A stretch of 64,000 nt of DNA from Shewanella sp. VB17. Its GTDB lineage: Bacteria > Pseudomonadota > Gammaproteobacteria > Enterobacterales > Shewanellaceae. A program made the position numbers and the translations under genes. The notes beneath the pieces are model-generated. The model worked only from the letters and a program-made list of their open reading frames with translations. It made no database searches and was not told the origin of the DNA. The stretch covers positions 4,526,001-4,590,000 of the forward strand of contig NZ_JABRVS010000001.1 in the NCBI RefSeq assembly GCF_013248905.1, given 5' to 3'. Below, piece after piece: positions 1-9,302 of this stretch. The first letter of the stretch is position 1, and each line of letters begins with the position of its first letter.

Positions 1-66
1 GCCGATGGCGTTACGCCAAAAGCTGTCACTCGAATGGGCCAACTATTCGCCAAAATTCAACATTAA
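1..66 (+). CDS. 3' end of an unidentified upstream gene
   Basis: Frame 1 is open from the left edge to a TAA at 64-66 and encodes 21 residues ending LFAKIQH. The stop codon overlaps the ATG of the next gene by one base (TAATG), the usual sign of translational coupling, so this is probably the tail of a real gene cotranscribed with the EamA transporter. Too little is present to name a family. Confidence 0.5.
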   Translation, partial: ADGVTPKAVTRMGQLFAKIQH

Positions 67-941
67 TGTCCCAAGCAGATCACCATAAGCAATCTGGTTT
101 AGTCGAATTACATACCGCTGTGTTGCTATTTGGTGGCACAGCACTCTTTTCGAAGCTGATCCCACTCAGTGCCCTCGATATTACTTTATTACGCTGTATT
201 GTCGCCTCCTTTGTCTTAGCATTGATTGTTAAAGTGAGCAAAAAACAATTACGGCTCAATGCCACAAAAGATTACTTTATTGCAGCAGGTCTGGGTATTA
301 TCGTTAGCTTACATTGGGTCACATATTTTGCTTCAATGCAGCTCTCGTCGGTGGCTATTGGTATGATAGCTTTCTTTACTTATCCTGTGATGACTGTGCT
401 AATTGAACCCATTGTTACTGGTCATCATATAAAAAAAGTCGATATGATAAGTGCCACCATTGTACTGCTTGGGGTCATACTGCTCATTCCTGAAGCAAAT
501 TTAGGCAATAATGTAACGCTAGGCATAGCAATGGGGATGTTATCCGCTGTATTTTTTACTGCACGTAACTTACTACATAAAAAATATTTTTCTGCCTATT
601 CGGGCACTAAAGCCATGTTCTATCAAACCAGTGTTGCTGTACTATTTCTTGCACCTTGGCAGACTATTGAACCTGCTCAAATAACGCAGCATATTTGGTG
701 GTTAATACTTTTACTTGGTGTCGTGTTTACCGCAATCCCTCACGCCTTATTTACCGCTTCACTGAGACATTTAAGTGCTAAAACAGTGAGTTTAGTGTCT
801 TGCCTTCAGCCTTTTTACGGGTCGATGTTAGCTTTACTCTTTTTAGGGGAAAATCTGGATATGAAAACAGCAATAGGCGGAATACTAGTGGTTGCTACCG
901 CGATATTTGAGACTCGAAAAAACAGAAAAAAAGCAACGTAA
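66..941 (+). CDS. EamA/DMT-family transporter
   Basis: A 291-residue inner-membrane protein with about ten hydrophobic segments and two tandem EamA-type halves. The second half begins near residue 150 (GIAMGMLSAVFFTARNLLHK). The segment QPFYGSMLALLFLGENL near residues 246-263 is the typical proline/glutamate-containing end of the second half. The family exports or exchanges amino acids, metabolites or nucleotide sugars; the substrate cannot be read from sequence. Its ATG overlaps the stop codon of the upstream frame, which suggests an operon. A low-complexity lysine/arginine tail follows the last helix. Family is secure, substrate unknown. Confidence 0.85.
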   Translation: MSQADHHKQSGLVELHTAVLLFGGTALFSKLIPLSALDITLLRCIVASFVLALIVKVSKKQLRLNATKDYFIAAGLGIIVSLHWVTYFASMQLSSVAIGMIAFFTYPVMTVLIEPIVTGHHIKKVDMISATIVLLGVILLIPEANLGNNVTLGIAMGMLSAVFFTARNLLHKKYFSAYSGTKAMFYQTSVAVLFLAPWQTIEPAQITQHIWWLILLLGVVFTAIPHALFTASLRHLSAKTVSLVSCLQPFYGSMLALLFLGENLDMKTAIGGILVVATAIFETRKNRKKAT

Positions 942-1068
942 AAATCAAACGACACCAACACGATAACCCGCATTTTTATTAAATTTATTTGAAATTAAAA
1001 TTTCGCGATATCAATCTTTCATTTTATTGGTAATATACATTACTCGATCTCTAAACAAGCATCAGTTT

Positions 1069-4000
1069 ATGCTTTCAACTACTATGCGCTTACTTTTATT
1101 ACTTACATGTTGCATGCTTTCAGTGACAGCTAACGCTACTCCCCCTTTAGATATCAATAATCGATTAGGTTTTCATCAACCTCCAACCGACAATTTAACT
1201 GAAGAAGAAAAACTGCTTCATTTAGAGCGCACGACCAATGAACTGGCTGAAGTAGAGAAAAACTATCAAGATTTAATCAATAATTATCAAGAACATAAAA
1301 AGAACATCGCCCGTCAATTCGAGCAAGCTAAAACAACACTAACTTGGTCAAAAAAGCAGGGACTAACTCAACAAGCTTCATTTGCTTATCTAAGACTTTC
1401 TGAATTAAAAGAAGTTGAAGCTGAGCTTAATCTAAAAATAACTTCGCTCACCAAAGAGCATAACCAACTGCCCAATAAGATTGCTCGTGCAAGACAAAAC
1501 CTGTCGACTCATAACAAAAATCACATCCCTGAGACAAACAACTTAGACAGCAGGTTACTTACCGCACAACGACAGCTCTATATACAAAGCCTTTCAACAT
1601 TCGAAGCAGAACTTACCAGCAGTCAAAAACGCATCAACCTCAATCAGCAACAGGTAGAACTGGTTAGAAAACAATTATTTCAACAAGAAAGCCTGATTGA
1701 GGCACTCAATAGTGAAATAGCACAGCAGCGCCAACGCAAAACAGATTCGACGATAGCCCAAAGCATTATCGAAACATCTAACGAACAAAACCCGCTCACT
1801 CAGGAGTTAAGCAAAAAAAATCGAGCTTATGCCGATGAGCTAAAAAAACTGACTTTACAGACCAATCAAGCAGTAAAAGAGCAAGAAAAAGCCGAAAATC
1901 TATATCAACAACAAGCTAAACAACTGGCTAATATTCAACAACAAATTAGTTGGATTAAGCTAAACTCAGCCTTTGGTGAACGTTTTTTACAAATACTACA
2001 ATCTCTACCCTCTCCTCCAGATCAAGACAAATTACAAACAGATATTGCGAATACTAGGCTGATAAAATATCAATTCGAACAAGATCAAACTCTCAATAAT
2101 CAACAAGTATTATCAAGCGGATCATTTACTCAACTGCAAAACAAGCTATTAAACTCTCAACACTACTTGCTGATCCAGTTACTACAAGGCTATGAACTTT
2201 ATTTGAGTGAACTGGCTGATCTTAGAATCATATACGAACAGCTGACTCAACAAAACTTAACCCTTAAAAGTACGCTAAATGAACATTTGTTCTGGGTTCC
2301 AAATGCAAACGCTATCGGTAAGCCATGGTTTAAAGATTTACTCCAGAGTACTCAATGGCTCATTGCCCAACAACCATTACGTCAAGTATCAGAATCGATA
2401 AATAAACAAAGTGAACTATGGTCATGGTGGCTTATTCTCTTCATTATTACTTTGATCACGCAAGATATTTTAACGCCAAAGTTTAACCAAATAATGAAGC
2501 AAGACGTCACACTTGTAGGCAATGTTACCCAAGATAGTTTTTTTAACACCTTAAGAGCGCTTATTAACACTTTCATCTACAGCATCATTAAACCTGCCTC
2601 GGTGATACTTGCTGGCATAATAATGCTGGAGTCGGATCAAAATATGGTTGCTGCCATCGGCATGGGAGTACTTGCTATTGGATTAGTCTATCTCTTATAC
2701 CGTTTTACTTATTTACTTGCGCTAAACAATGGGCTATTAATCGGCCACTTTAAAGGGCATAAAAAGCTGATTAGCCAAGGTCAACTCAAGATAAAAACCT
2801 TTACTATTATGGCCACACCTTTCTTTGGTATAATGGGTGTTACTGAGGTAATAAACAATTCAATATTGAGGAATAGTATTGGCCGAGGCGCCTTTATCAT
2901 TTTTTGTATCTTACTCTTAATGTTCTACAAAGAAGTTTTTTTACTCTCTAAAAAACAACACCTTATGCAGCAAGATGGTAAAAACAAACAATTACAGTTA
3001 CGCATATTATGGTCCATTCTTTTACTCATTCCCCCTATTTGCGCTGGATTAGCATTTAGAGGCTACTATTACACTGCTTTTCAGATGCTATTACAGCTAC
3101 AAATCTCATTAGTGCTCTCTCTAGGCTTCATGTTGCTTTATCAATTGATAAAACGCTGGATGTTAATAGAACGCCGGCGTATCGCCTTTGATCGAGCTAA
3201 AGCTCGTCGTGCAGAAATACTATCACAACGCGAAAAAGGCGAAGACACACAAAATAGCAATGATCCTCTCGACACCTATGAAGAGCCTCAGGTTGATTTA
3301 GAGACTATTTCTAGTCAATCGTTAGGGTTGGTTCGCTCACTGTTGATTTTAGCCTTCCTAGTGAGTTTAGTAGGCTTGTGGACACAAACTCATACAGCCT
3401 TATTCTCTTTATTAGACGGGATCACTTTATGGTCCAGTAATACAACAGCCAATGGGATAGAGCAGCTGTTACCGATCACACTAAAGTCCTTATTGTTAAG
3501 TCTCATCATTGTTGGTTTCTCACTTATGATAGCCACTAATTTACCTGGTCTAATCGAATTAACCATTTTACAAAGACTCGATCTGAGTCAAGGTACTGGG
3601 TTTGCAATCACCACGGTCAGTCGTTATCTGGTTATATTTTTCGGTCTATTGAGCGGTTTTTCTACTTTAGGGATGGAATGGTCAAAATTGCAATGGCTCA
3701 TCGCAGCCCTTTCTCTTGGCTTAGGCTTTGGCTTACAAGAGATTTTCGCAAACTTTATTTCAGGTCTCATCATTTTATTTGAAAAACCAGTGCGTATTGG
3801 CGATACCGTAACAATCCGAGAACTCACAGGTACTGTCAGTAAAATTCAAATTCGTGCCACTACGATTATTGATTGGGATAGAAAAGAGATCATTATTCCT
3901 AATAAAGCTTTTATTACCGAACAATTGATTAACTGGTCGCTTTCAGATCCTATAACACGCGTGATTGTTTATGTTTCTGTCGCGCGCGATTCAGATCCTT

Positions 4001-4284
4001 CACGCGTAGAAGCATCTTTATATCAAGCGATTAAAAAGTGCGATGAAGCATTAACCATCCCAGAGCCTGAGGTTTGGTTTGCAGGATTTGGGAAACATAC
4101 TCAAGACTACGAAGTAAGAGCTTACGCTAAAGACATGAACACTCGTTGGCCTCTTCGTCATAAATTACATAAAGAAATCAGCAAAAAACTACGTGAAAAT
4201 AATCTTGAACTCGCCTTCCCACAATTGGAAGTACATATCAACAACACTCACAATAAAGAAACGCAAGGGATAATTAGAACCTAA
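1069..4284 (+). CDS. MscK/KefA-type mechanosensitive channel
   Basis: A protein of about 1071 residues, close in length and layout to MscK. It has a signal peptide (MRLLLLLTCCMLSVTANA), a large periplasmic region rich in glutamine and coiled-coil heptads (about residues 30-450), a multi-helix membrane region, and a C-terminal MscS module. The pore helix (LSLGLGFGLQEIFANFISG, about residues 880-900) is followed by the beta-domain signature KPVRIGDTVTI and the IIPNKAFI segment. The role is release of osmolytes on hypo-osmotic shock. The ATG at 1069 was chosen because the longer frame begins at a TTG at 1027 and puts 14 extra residues before the signal peptide; an ATG at 1084 is also possible. 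Its stop overlaps the next gene by one base. It is MscK-like rather than YbdG/YnaI because of the long periplasmic domain. Confidence 0.88.
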   Translation: MLSTTMRLLLLLTCCMLSVTANATPPLDINNRLGFHQPPTDNLTEEEKLLHLERTTNELAEVEKNYQDLINNYQEHKKNIARQFEQAKTTLTWSKKQGLTQQASFAYLRLSELKEVEAELNLKITSLTKEHNQLPNKIARARQNLSTHNKNHIPETNNLDSRLLTAQRQLYIQSLSTFEAELTSSQKRINLNQQQVELVRKQLFQQESLIEALNSEIAQQRQRKTDSTIAQSIIETSNEQNPLTQELSKKNRAYADELKKLTLQTNQAVKEQEKAENLYQQQAKQLANIQQQISWIKLNSAFGERFLQILQSLPSPPDQDKLQTDIANTRLIKYQFEQDQTLNNQQVLSSGSFTQLQNKLLNSQHYLLIQLLQGYELYLSELADLRIIYEQLTQQNLTLKSTLNEHLFWVPNANAIGKPWFKDLLQSTQWLIAQQPLRQVSESINKQSELWSWWLILFIITLITQDILTPKFNQIMKQDVTLVGNVTQDSFFNTLRALINTFIYSIIKPASVILAGIIMLESDQNMVAAIGMGVLAIGLVYLLYRFTYLLALNNGLLIGHFKGHKKLISQGQLKIKTFTIMATPFFGIMGVTEVINNSILRNSIGRGAFIIFCILLLMFYKEVFLLSKKQHLMQQDGKNKQLQLRILWSILLLIPPICAGLAFRGYYYTAFQMLLQLQISLVLSLGFMLLYQLIKRWMLIERRRIAFDRAKARRAEILSQREKGEDTQNSNDPLDTYEEPQVDLETISSQSLGLVRSLLILAFLVSLVGLWTQTHTALFSLLDGITLWSSNTTANGIEQLLPITLKSLLLSLIIVGFSLMIATNLPGLIELTILQRLDLSQGTGFAITTVSRYLVIFFGLLSGFSTLGMEWSKLQWLIAALSLGLGFGLQEIFANFISGLIILFEKPVRIGDTVTIRELTGTVSKIQIRATTIIDWDRKEIIIPNKAFITEQLINWSLSDPITRVIVYVSVARDSDPSRVEASLYQAIKKCDEALTIPEPEVWFAGFGKHTQDYEVRAYAKDMNTRWPLRHKLHKEISKKLRENNLELAFPQLEVHINNTHNKETQGIIRT

Positions 4285-4991
4285 TGATAATTTTTGCACA
4301 CAGAGGCGCCAGTGGCTACGCGCCAGAAAACACCTTAGCTGCCATGAAAAAATCTATTGAATTAGGCATTAAATTCATTGAGCTGGATATCCACAGTGTC
4401 GAAGGTGAGCTGTATGTTTATCACGACAGAAGGCTGGATGATAAAAGCAGTGGGAAAGGCCTCATAGAACAAGTAACACAACACTATCTCAATACGCTGT
4501 TAGTTGATAAAGAACCAATACCAACCTTATGGGAAGTAATGTCTTACTTAAGCCAGCACGATTGTACTGTCAATATAGAACTAAAAGGGATGACCTGTTT
4601 AGCCCCTTTTATCGAAATGTACCCTAACTTATTAACCACACTTAATTTTCGTCTTGACCAACTTATCATCTCATCATTCAACCACCCATTTTTACAACAA
4701 TGCCGTCTATCATTTCCTACCGCTTATATCTCACTTCTCATTGAGGGAGTTCAACTTAACAATACTGATACCGCACTACTGTTAAATGCTTACTCTATTA
4801 ACCTAAGTTTAAGCTTTATTAATCAAGAAATAATTAATGATGCACACTCGAAAGGAATGAAAGTCTTCGTATATACCGTCGATCATGCAGACGATGTAAA
4901 CATGTTATTCAATATGGGGGTAGATGGTATATTTACCAATTATCCTGATAGGGCATCCAACATTTTAGAGACAAAAGAGATAAACGCATAA
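4284..4991 (+). CDS. Glycerophosphodiester phosphodiesterase (cytoplasmic, UgpQ-type)
   Basis: A 235-residue GDPD-family TIM-barrel enzyme that hydrolyses glycerophosphodiesters to glycerol-3-phosphate and an alcohol. The catalytic motif HRG is at residues 6-8, the metal-binding pair E33/D35 is in FIELDIHS, H48 is in VYHDRR, and there is a glutamate in VNIELKG. The C-terminal barrel strand ends in the typical MGVDGIFTNYPD. There is no signal peptide, so it should be cytoplasmic like UgpQ rather than periplasmic like GlpQ. It overlaps the mechanosensitive channel stop by one base (TAATG), so the two are probably translated from one message. The linkage of a stress channel with phospholipid head-group recycling is an observation only. 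Confidence 0.88.
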   Translation: MIIFAHRGASGYAPENTLAAMKKSIELGIKFIELDIHSVEGELYVYHDRRLDDKSSGKGLIEQVTQHYLNTLLVDKEPIPTLWEVMSYLSQHDCTVNIELKGMTCLAPFIEMYPNLLTTLNFRLDQLIISSFNHPFLQQCRLSFPTAYISLLIEGVQLNNTDTALLLNAYSINLSLSFINQEIINDAHSKGMKVFVYTVDHADDVNMLFNMGVDGIFTNYPDRASNILETKEINA

Positions 4992-5248
4992 TGACACCTA
5001 AACGGGCTCGACATGCTGTATTATGCATGTCGCTAAAGGGCAGAATTTAAAACCATTTATTGTCCCTTGGCAACGCGCCTTGTGTCCCCCTCAATAATGG
5101 CTCATGCATTATTCGCTCGATCTCAGCAATAAATGCCGCACACTTACCTGTTCAATAGCCATATCACCATGGTTCGCCTTACATTCTCCAATCCGATAGT
5201 GATTCTGGAACAAACAGAGTGACATGTCTTCGCTATATACCATAAAAA

Positions 5249-5593
5249 TCACACTTGACGATTTTTCTGCGCCCAACTACCAATAAACAAAAAACTTAAT
5301 ATCACAGTCCACAATAGCCAAGGGGCTGATAATTTCGCCATATTGTTAGCAAGCACTGGACTCACGGTCACGATTAACATGCCATAACCAAAAGCGTTAA
5401 CCATCACAAAAGCAACCGTGCGCAATATAAAAGATCTCCCTTGCAATTGATGTCTTAAAAAACGATTAATATCAGTACCAAAGGCCACCAAAAAACAAGC
5501 TATAATAGCTGTAGATATCTCACTCAACCAGGGATATAGCAAGCTACCGACTTGATGAAAAATTGAAATAATTTGTTGCATATTTAGATCCAT
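5249..5593 (-). CDS. DUF3392-family small membrane protein
   Basis: A 114-residue protein with three to four hydrophobic segments and a conserved middle block (ACFLVAFGTDINRFLRHQLQGRSF) that matches my memory of the DUF3392 family of Shewanella and Vibrio. It ends GSWAQKNRQV. The function is unknown; location in the inner membrane is inferred from hydrophobicity. The start ATG at 5593 lies only 35 bp from the divergently transcribed dehydrogenase, so the promoters overlap. A second in-frame ATG lies four codons downstream. The 257 bases between its stop and the phosphodiesterase gene hold no ORF worth calling. Confidence 0.7.
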   Translation of the reverse strand: MDLNMQQIISIFHQVGSLLYPWLSEISTAIIACFLVAFGTDINRFLRHQLQGRSFILRTVAFVMVNAFGYGMLIVTVSPVLANNMAKLSAPWLLWTVILSFLFIGSWAQKNRQV

Positions 5594-5628
5594 TAATAAA
5601 AATCAAGTTAAGAGTAAGCGGAGAAGTC

Positions 5629-6555
5629 ATGAGACACAAGTTGCTATTATTAACGAGTCAAAATGATCACTATCAAGAGCTGCTGGCATCCTGCCACCTT
5701 CCAGAAATCACTTTACTTGGTGATGAACCGAGTAGCATTGTAAACGCTGATATTTGGCTAGCAGAGCCTGCGCTAGCAGCACCTTTACTCCCTCATGCAA
5801 ATCAACTAACTTGGGTACAATCAACGGTGGCGAGTGTAGATGCTTTAGTCCAACCTCGTCAACGCAAAGATTATAAGCTCACCAACGTCAGGGGGATCCT
5901 TGGGCCTTTGATGAGTGAATATATGTACAGCTATGTATTGGCACATCGACAAGAGCATAACAAGGAGCAAATTCAAAAATTTGAAAAAAACACGTTCCCT
6001 AGTAGTTTCAAAATGCTGATGGGCCAAAAAATATTACTCCTAGGGACTGGGAATATATCCAAACATCTTGCCCAAACAGCAAAGAAATTTGGTATGTATG
6101 TAACAGGAATAAACCGTGGCGCAAAACCGACTAAGGGCTTTGATAAAATTGATACCTTAGCCAACATAGCTCACCACATCACACAAGCTGATGTCATCGC
6201 AAGTATTTTGCCTAGCAACCCGCTGACAAGAGGTGCGCTTAATGCAGAGCTGCTTTCTTTAATGAAACCTAGCACTATTTTCTTTAATTTAGGCCGCAGT
6301 GATGTACTTGATCTGGATGCACTCTATATGCAATTAATTAAAAATAGTGATCAACAAGCAATATTAGATGTGTTTAACCAAGAACCTTTACCAAAAGAAT
6401 CCCCTATATGGTCATTAGAAAATGTGACCATCGCACCATATATCGCAACGCCAAGTTTCCCAGAGCAGGTTGTAGAGATATTTTCAAATAACTACCATAA
6501 ACTACTCCAAGGTGAGCAACTGTCACACAATGTCAACTTCGCTCGAGGGTATTAA
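5629..6555 (+). CDS. D-2-hydroxyacid dehydrogenase-like protein (catalytic His replaced)
   Basis: A 308-residue protein of the NAD(P)-dependent D-isomer 2-hydroxyacid dehydrogenase family (GhrA-like). The Rossmann motif LLLGTGNISKHLA is at residues 136-148, the substrate-binding arginine is R223 (LGRSDVLD), and the glutamate is E252 (NQEPLP). The position that normally holds the catalytic histidine (P-H-x-A) reads APYIAT, with tyrosine at 271 encoded by TAT. If the reading is right, proton transfer in the usual mechanism would be impaired. The protein is otherwise intact and full length. It may have a changed activity, or the codon may be a sequence error. It is followed by a good terminator at 6599-6628. 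Confidence 0.8.
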   Translation: MRHKLLLLTSQNDHYQELLASCHLPEITLLGDEPSSIVNADIWLAEPALAAPLLPHANQLTWVQSTVASVDALVQPRQRKDYKLTNVRGILGPLMSEYMYSYVLAHRQEHNKEQIQKFEKNTFPSSFKMLMGQKILLLGTGNISKHLAQTAKKFGMYVTGINRGAKPTKGFDKIDTLANIAHHITQADVIASILPSNPLTRGALNAELLSLMKPSTIFFNLGRSDVLDLDALYMQLIKNSDQQAILDVFNQEPLPKESPIWSLENVTIAPYIATPSFPEQVVEIFSNNYHKLLQGEQLSHNVNFARGY

Positions 6556-6598
6556 TTAAACGATATATCCCCTACTGACAAATCTAGACTCAACGTTT

Positions 6599-6628
6599 AG
6601 TGGCTCAATAAATATTGAGTCACTTTAC
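6599..6628 (+). terminator. Rho-independent terminator of the dehydrogenase gene
   Basis: AGTGGCTCAAT and ATTGAGTCACT form an 11-bp stem with one G-U pair and an AAAT loop, followed by a short T-rich stretch. It lies 44 bases past the stop codon at 6555. Confidence 0.7.
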
Positions 6629-6679
6629 ATCACCAGTGGCCATTTTTATTTTAGAGAAGAACTAGTCTCATGTTGGCAT

Positions 6680-6694
6680 TGAGAATTATTTTCA
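6680..6694 (+). promoter_or_regulatory. Predicted Fur box upstream of bfd
   Basis: TGAGAATTATTTTCA fits the 7-1-7 Fur core TGATAAT-N-ATTATCA with two mismatches, one in each half. It is 39 bases upstream of the bfd start. Bfd genes are commonly iron-repressed, so the site and the gene support each other. The assignment is by pattern only. Confidence 0.7.
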
Positions 6695-6732
6695 TTTATA
6701 CTTAGATCAACAATCATTTCAGGTGCCAACAT

Positions 6733-6924
6733 ATGTACGTTTGCCTTTGTCATGCAGTGACCGATAGTCAAATAAAAAACGCTGTTATCCAAGGAGACAG
6801 TTCTTTAGCCGATGTAAAAAAACGCTTAGGTGTGGGTGATCAATGTGGTAAATGTGTCAAAATGGCCTGTCACATAATCCAAAGAGAAATTAATGCTCAA
6901 CCTAACTACTACGAAGTCGCCTAA
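6733..6924 (+). CDS. bfd: Bacterioferritin-associated ferredoxin
   Basis: A 63-residue [2Fe-2S] protein of the BFD-like family. The cluster cysteines are C4, C6, C38 and C41 (MYVCLC and QCGKC), the typical C-X-C-X31-C-X2-C spacing. Bfd docks on bacterioferritin and passes electrons inward to release stored iron as Fe(II) when iron is short. A Fur-like box lies just upstream, which fits expression under iron limitation. No bacterioferritin gene is adjacent here. A hairpin with a T tract directly follows the stop and separates it from parC on the other strand. Confidence 0.92.
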   Translation: MYVCLCHAVTDSQIKNAVIQGDSSLADVKKRLGVGDQCGKCVKMACHIIQREINAQPNYYEVA

Positions 6925-6953
6925 AAAAAAGCCGCCAATGGCAGCTTTTTTTA
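6922..6953. terminator. Bidirectional terminator between bfd and parC
   Basis: An A-run, the stem GCCGCC/GGCAGC with one mismatch around an AAT loop, and a T-run form a hairpin that would work from either side. It sits between two convergent stop codons. Confidence 0.75.
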
Positions 6954-6956
6954 TTG

Positions 6957-9230
6957 TTACTCAGTGGATATGGGTACTCCTTCCCCCAGCTCTACACTAT
7001 CAACACGTTGAAGCCCCCTTGGTAATTTAGCACCTCGTCTACCTCTCTCACCTCGATAATGTTCAAGATCACTAGGTTTAAGTGTCAGTTTACGTTTCCC
7101 CGCCCAAAGTGTTACGCAAGTATCTTCAGGGATAACGTGCAAGTGGATCAACAATTCCTCACGCGCCTTGGCACGATCACCTGGAATACCTATTATCTTA
7201 TTTCCTTTGCCTTTAGACAATTGCGGCAGAGCTTCCAGAGAAAACAGCAACATTCTCCCTTCGTTAGTAATCGCAAGAATCGACTCCGCTCGTGATTTAT
7301 CGACTAATTGAGGTTTGAGTACTTTAGAAGACACTGGCAACGTTAATAATGCTTTCCCAGCCTTATTTCTCGATATCATGTCTTTATAAGCGCCAACAAA
7401 TCCATATCCGGCATCAGAAGCCAATAGATAAAATTTATCTTCATCAGCGAGCAACACATGCTCCATAACTTCACCAGGAGAAAGATTAAACCGAGTAGTG
7501 ATTGGCTCTCCCTGACTTCTTGCAGAAGGCAAAGTATGAGTTTCTGTCGCAAACGCCCTGCCTGTAGAGCCTATAAAGACACTAGATTGATTGCTTCTCC
7601 CCACAGCAGAACACTTAAAATCATCACCAGACTTATAAGATAAGGCTGTTGCATCAATATCATGCCCCTTAGCACAGCGCGCCCAACCTTTTGCCGATAA
7701 CACCACAGTAACAGCTTCAACAGGCGCTAATTCGTGCTCAGTTAAGGCTTTAGACTCACTGCGCTCAATCAAAGGCGAACGTCGAGCATCACCATAATCT
7801 TCAGCATCACGTTTCAGTTCTTTCTTAATTAGAGTTTTCATGCGTTTATCTGAACTGAGTAATAGCTGCAGTTTATCACGCTCAATCTCAAGTTCTGATT
7901 GCTCGCCCTTAATTTTATACTCTTCGAGCTTGGCCAAATGACGTAGCTTCAAATCCAAAATCGCATCGGCTTGCAATGCAGATAATTGATAACGAGACAT
8001 CAATTCCGCTTTGGGATCTTCCTCATAGCGGATGATTTCAATCACTTCGTCGATATTAAGAAACGCGATCATTAACGCATCAAGAATATGCAGTCTCGAT
8101 AAAATTTTATCAAGCCGATGTTGAACACGACGTGTCACCGTCAAAAAACGATATTCCAACCATTCAGTCAAGATCTGTAATAAACCTTTCACCTGAGGCC
8201 GCCCGTTTAACCCAAGAATATTCAGGTTAACTCGGAAAAACTTTTCTAAATCCGTTGTGGCAAATAAATGGGCCATCACCTGATCGCAATCAACCCGATT
8301 TGAACGTGGCACCACAATCATGCGAACAGGATTCTCATGATCGGATTCATCCCTAAGATCGATCACCATAGGCAGCTTCTTAGCCTGCATTTGTGATGCT
8401 ATTTGCTCTAAAATTTTACCGCTACTTGCCTGATGAGGCAACGCAGTGATCACTATTTCACCGCTATCGATAGTATAAACAGCACGCATTTTTATCGATC
8501 CGCGTCCTGTTTCATAAATTTTAGTGATGTCTGCTGCTGGCGTAATGATCTCAGCTTCGGTAGGATAATCTGGCGCTGGAACAAACTCCATTATTTTAGC
8601 TAGGTCTGCTTTTGGGTTATCTAATAACTCAATACAAGCAGAGACTAATTCACGTACATTATGTGGTGGCACATCGGTTGCCATCCCCACAGCAATACCT
8701 GTAATGCCATTAAGCAAAATATGCGGTAAACGAGAAGGGAGCACCAAAGGCTCTTTCATCGTACCGTCAAAGTTAACTCCCCAGTCTACAGTCCCCTGAC
8801 CTAACTCACTCAGTAGCACTTCTGAAAATTTAGACAATCTAGCTTCGGTATAACGCATTGCAGCAAAAGATTTAGGATCATCCGGTGCTCCCCAGTTACC
8901 TTGGCCATCAACTAAAGGATAGCGATAGGAAAATGGCTGAGCCATCAAAACCATGGCTTCATAGCAAGCACTGTCACCATGAGGATGGTATTTACCCAGC
9001 ACATCACCCACAGTACGGGCAGATTTTTTATGCTTAGATTGAGCTGATAACCCAAGTTCACTCATCGCGTAAATAATACGACGTTGCACCGGCTTTAACC
9101 CATCACCTATATGCGGCAAAGCACGATCCATAATAACGTACATGGAATAATTTAGGTACGCCTCTTCTGTAAAACGACGCATCGACATCTGCTCTACGCC
9201 ATCTAAACTCAAATCTATCGCATCACTCAT
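6957..9230 (-). CDS. parC: DNA topoisomerase IV subunit A
   Basis: A 757-residue type IIA topoisomerase subunit that, with ParE, unlinks replicated chromosomes. The catalytic tyrosine is Y127 in AAMRYTEARL. The quinolone-resistance region reads HPHGDSACYEAM, with S86 and E90 at the positions of E. coli S80 and E84, so the usual resistance substitutions are absent. The GyrA-like coiled coil spans the middle and the C-terminal beta-pinwheel is present but shorter than in GyrA, as expected for ParC. It follows parE after 72 bases and is the last gene of the nudF-parC cluster. Confidence 0.96.
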   Translation of the reverse strand: MSDAIDLSLDGVEQMSMRRFTEEAYLNYSMYVIMDRALPHIGDGLKPVQRRIIYAMSELGLSAQSKHKKSARTVGDVLGKYHPHGDSACYEAMVLMAQPFSYRYPLVDGQGNWGAPDDPKSFAAMRYTEARLSKFSEVLLSELGQGTVDWGVNFDGTMKEPLVLPSRLPHILLNGITGIAVGMATDVPPHNVRELVSACIELLDNPKADLAKIMEFVPAPDYPTEAEIITPAADITKIYETGRGSIKMRAVYTIDSGEIVITALPHQASSGKILEQIASQMQAKKLPMVIDLRDESDHENPVRMIVVPRSNRVDCDQVMAHLFATTDLEKFFRVNLNILGLNGRPQVKGLLQILTEWLEYRFLTVTRRVQHRLDKILSRLHILDALMIAFLNIDEVIEIIRYEEDPKAELMSRYQLSALQADAILDLKLRHLAKLEEYKIKGEQSELEIERDKLQLLLSSDKRMKTLIKKELKRDAEDYGDARRSPLIERSESKALTEHELAPVEAVTVVLSAKGWARCAKGHDIDATALSYKSGDDFKCSAVGRSNQSSVFIGSTGRAFATETHTLPSARSQGEPITTRFNLSPGEVMEHVLLADEDKFYLLASDAGYGFVGAYKDMISRNKAGKALLTLPVSSKVLKPQLVDKSRAESILAITNEGRMLLFSLEALPQLSKGKGNKIIGIPGDRAKAREELLIHLHVIPEDTCVTLWAGKRKLTLKPSDLEHYRGERGRRGAKLPRGLQRVDSVELGEGVPISTE

Positions 9231-9302
9231 TGTTCGTTATCTCGTTTTGGCTCAGATTCAATTTTTTCATTAATCATTTCTTTATAAAATACACATACCG
9301 AA

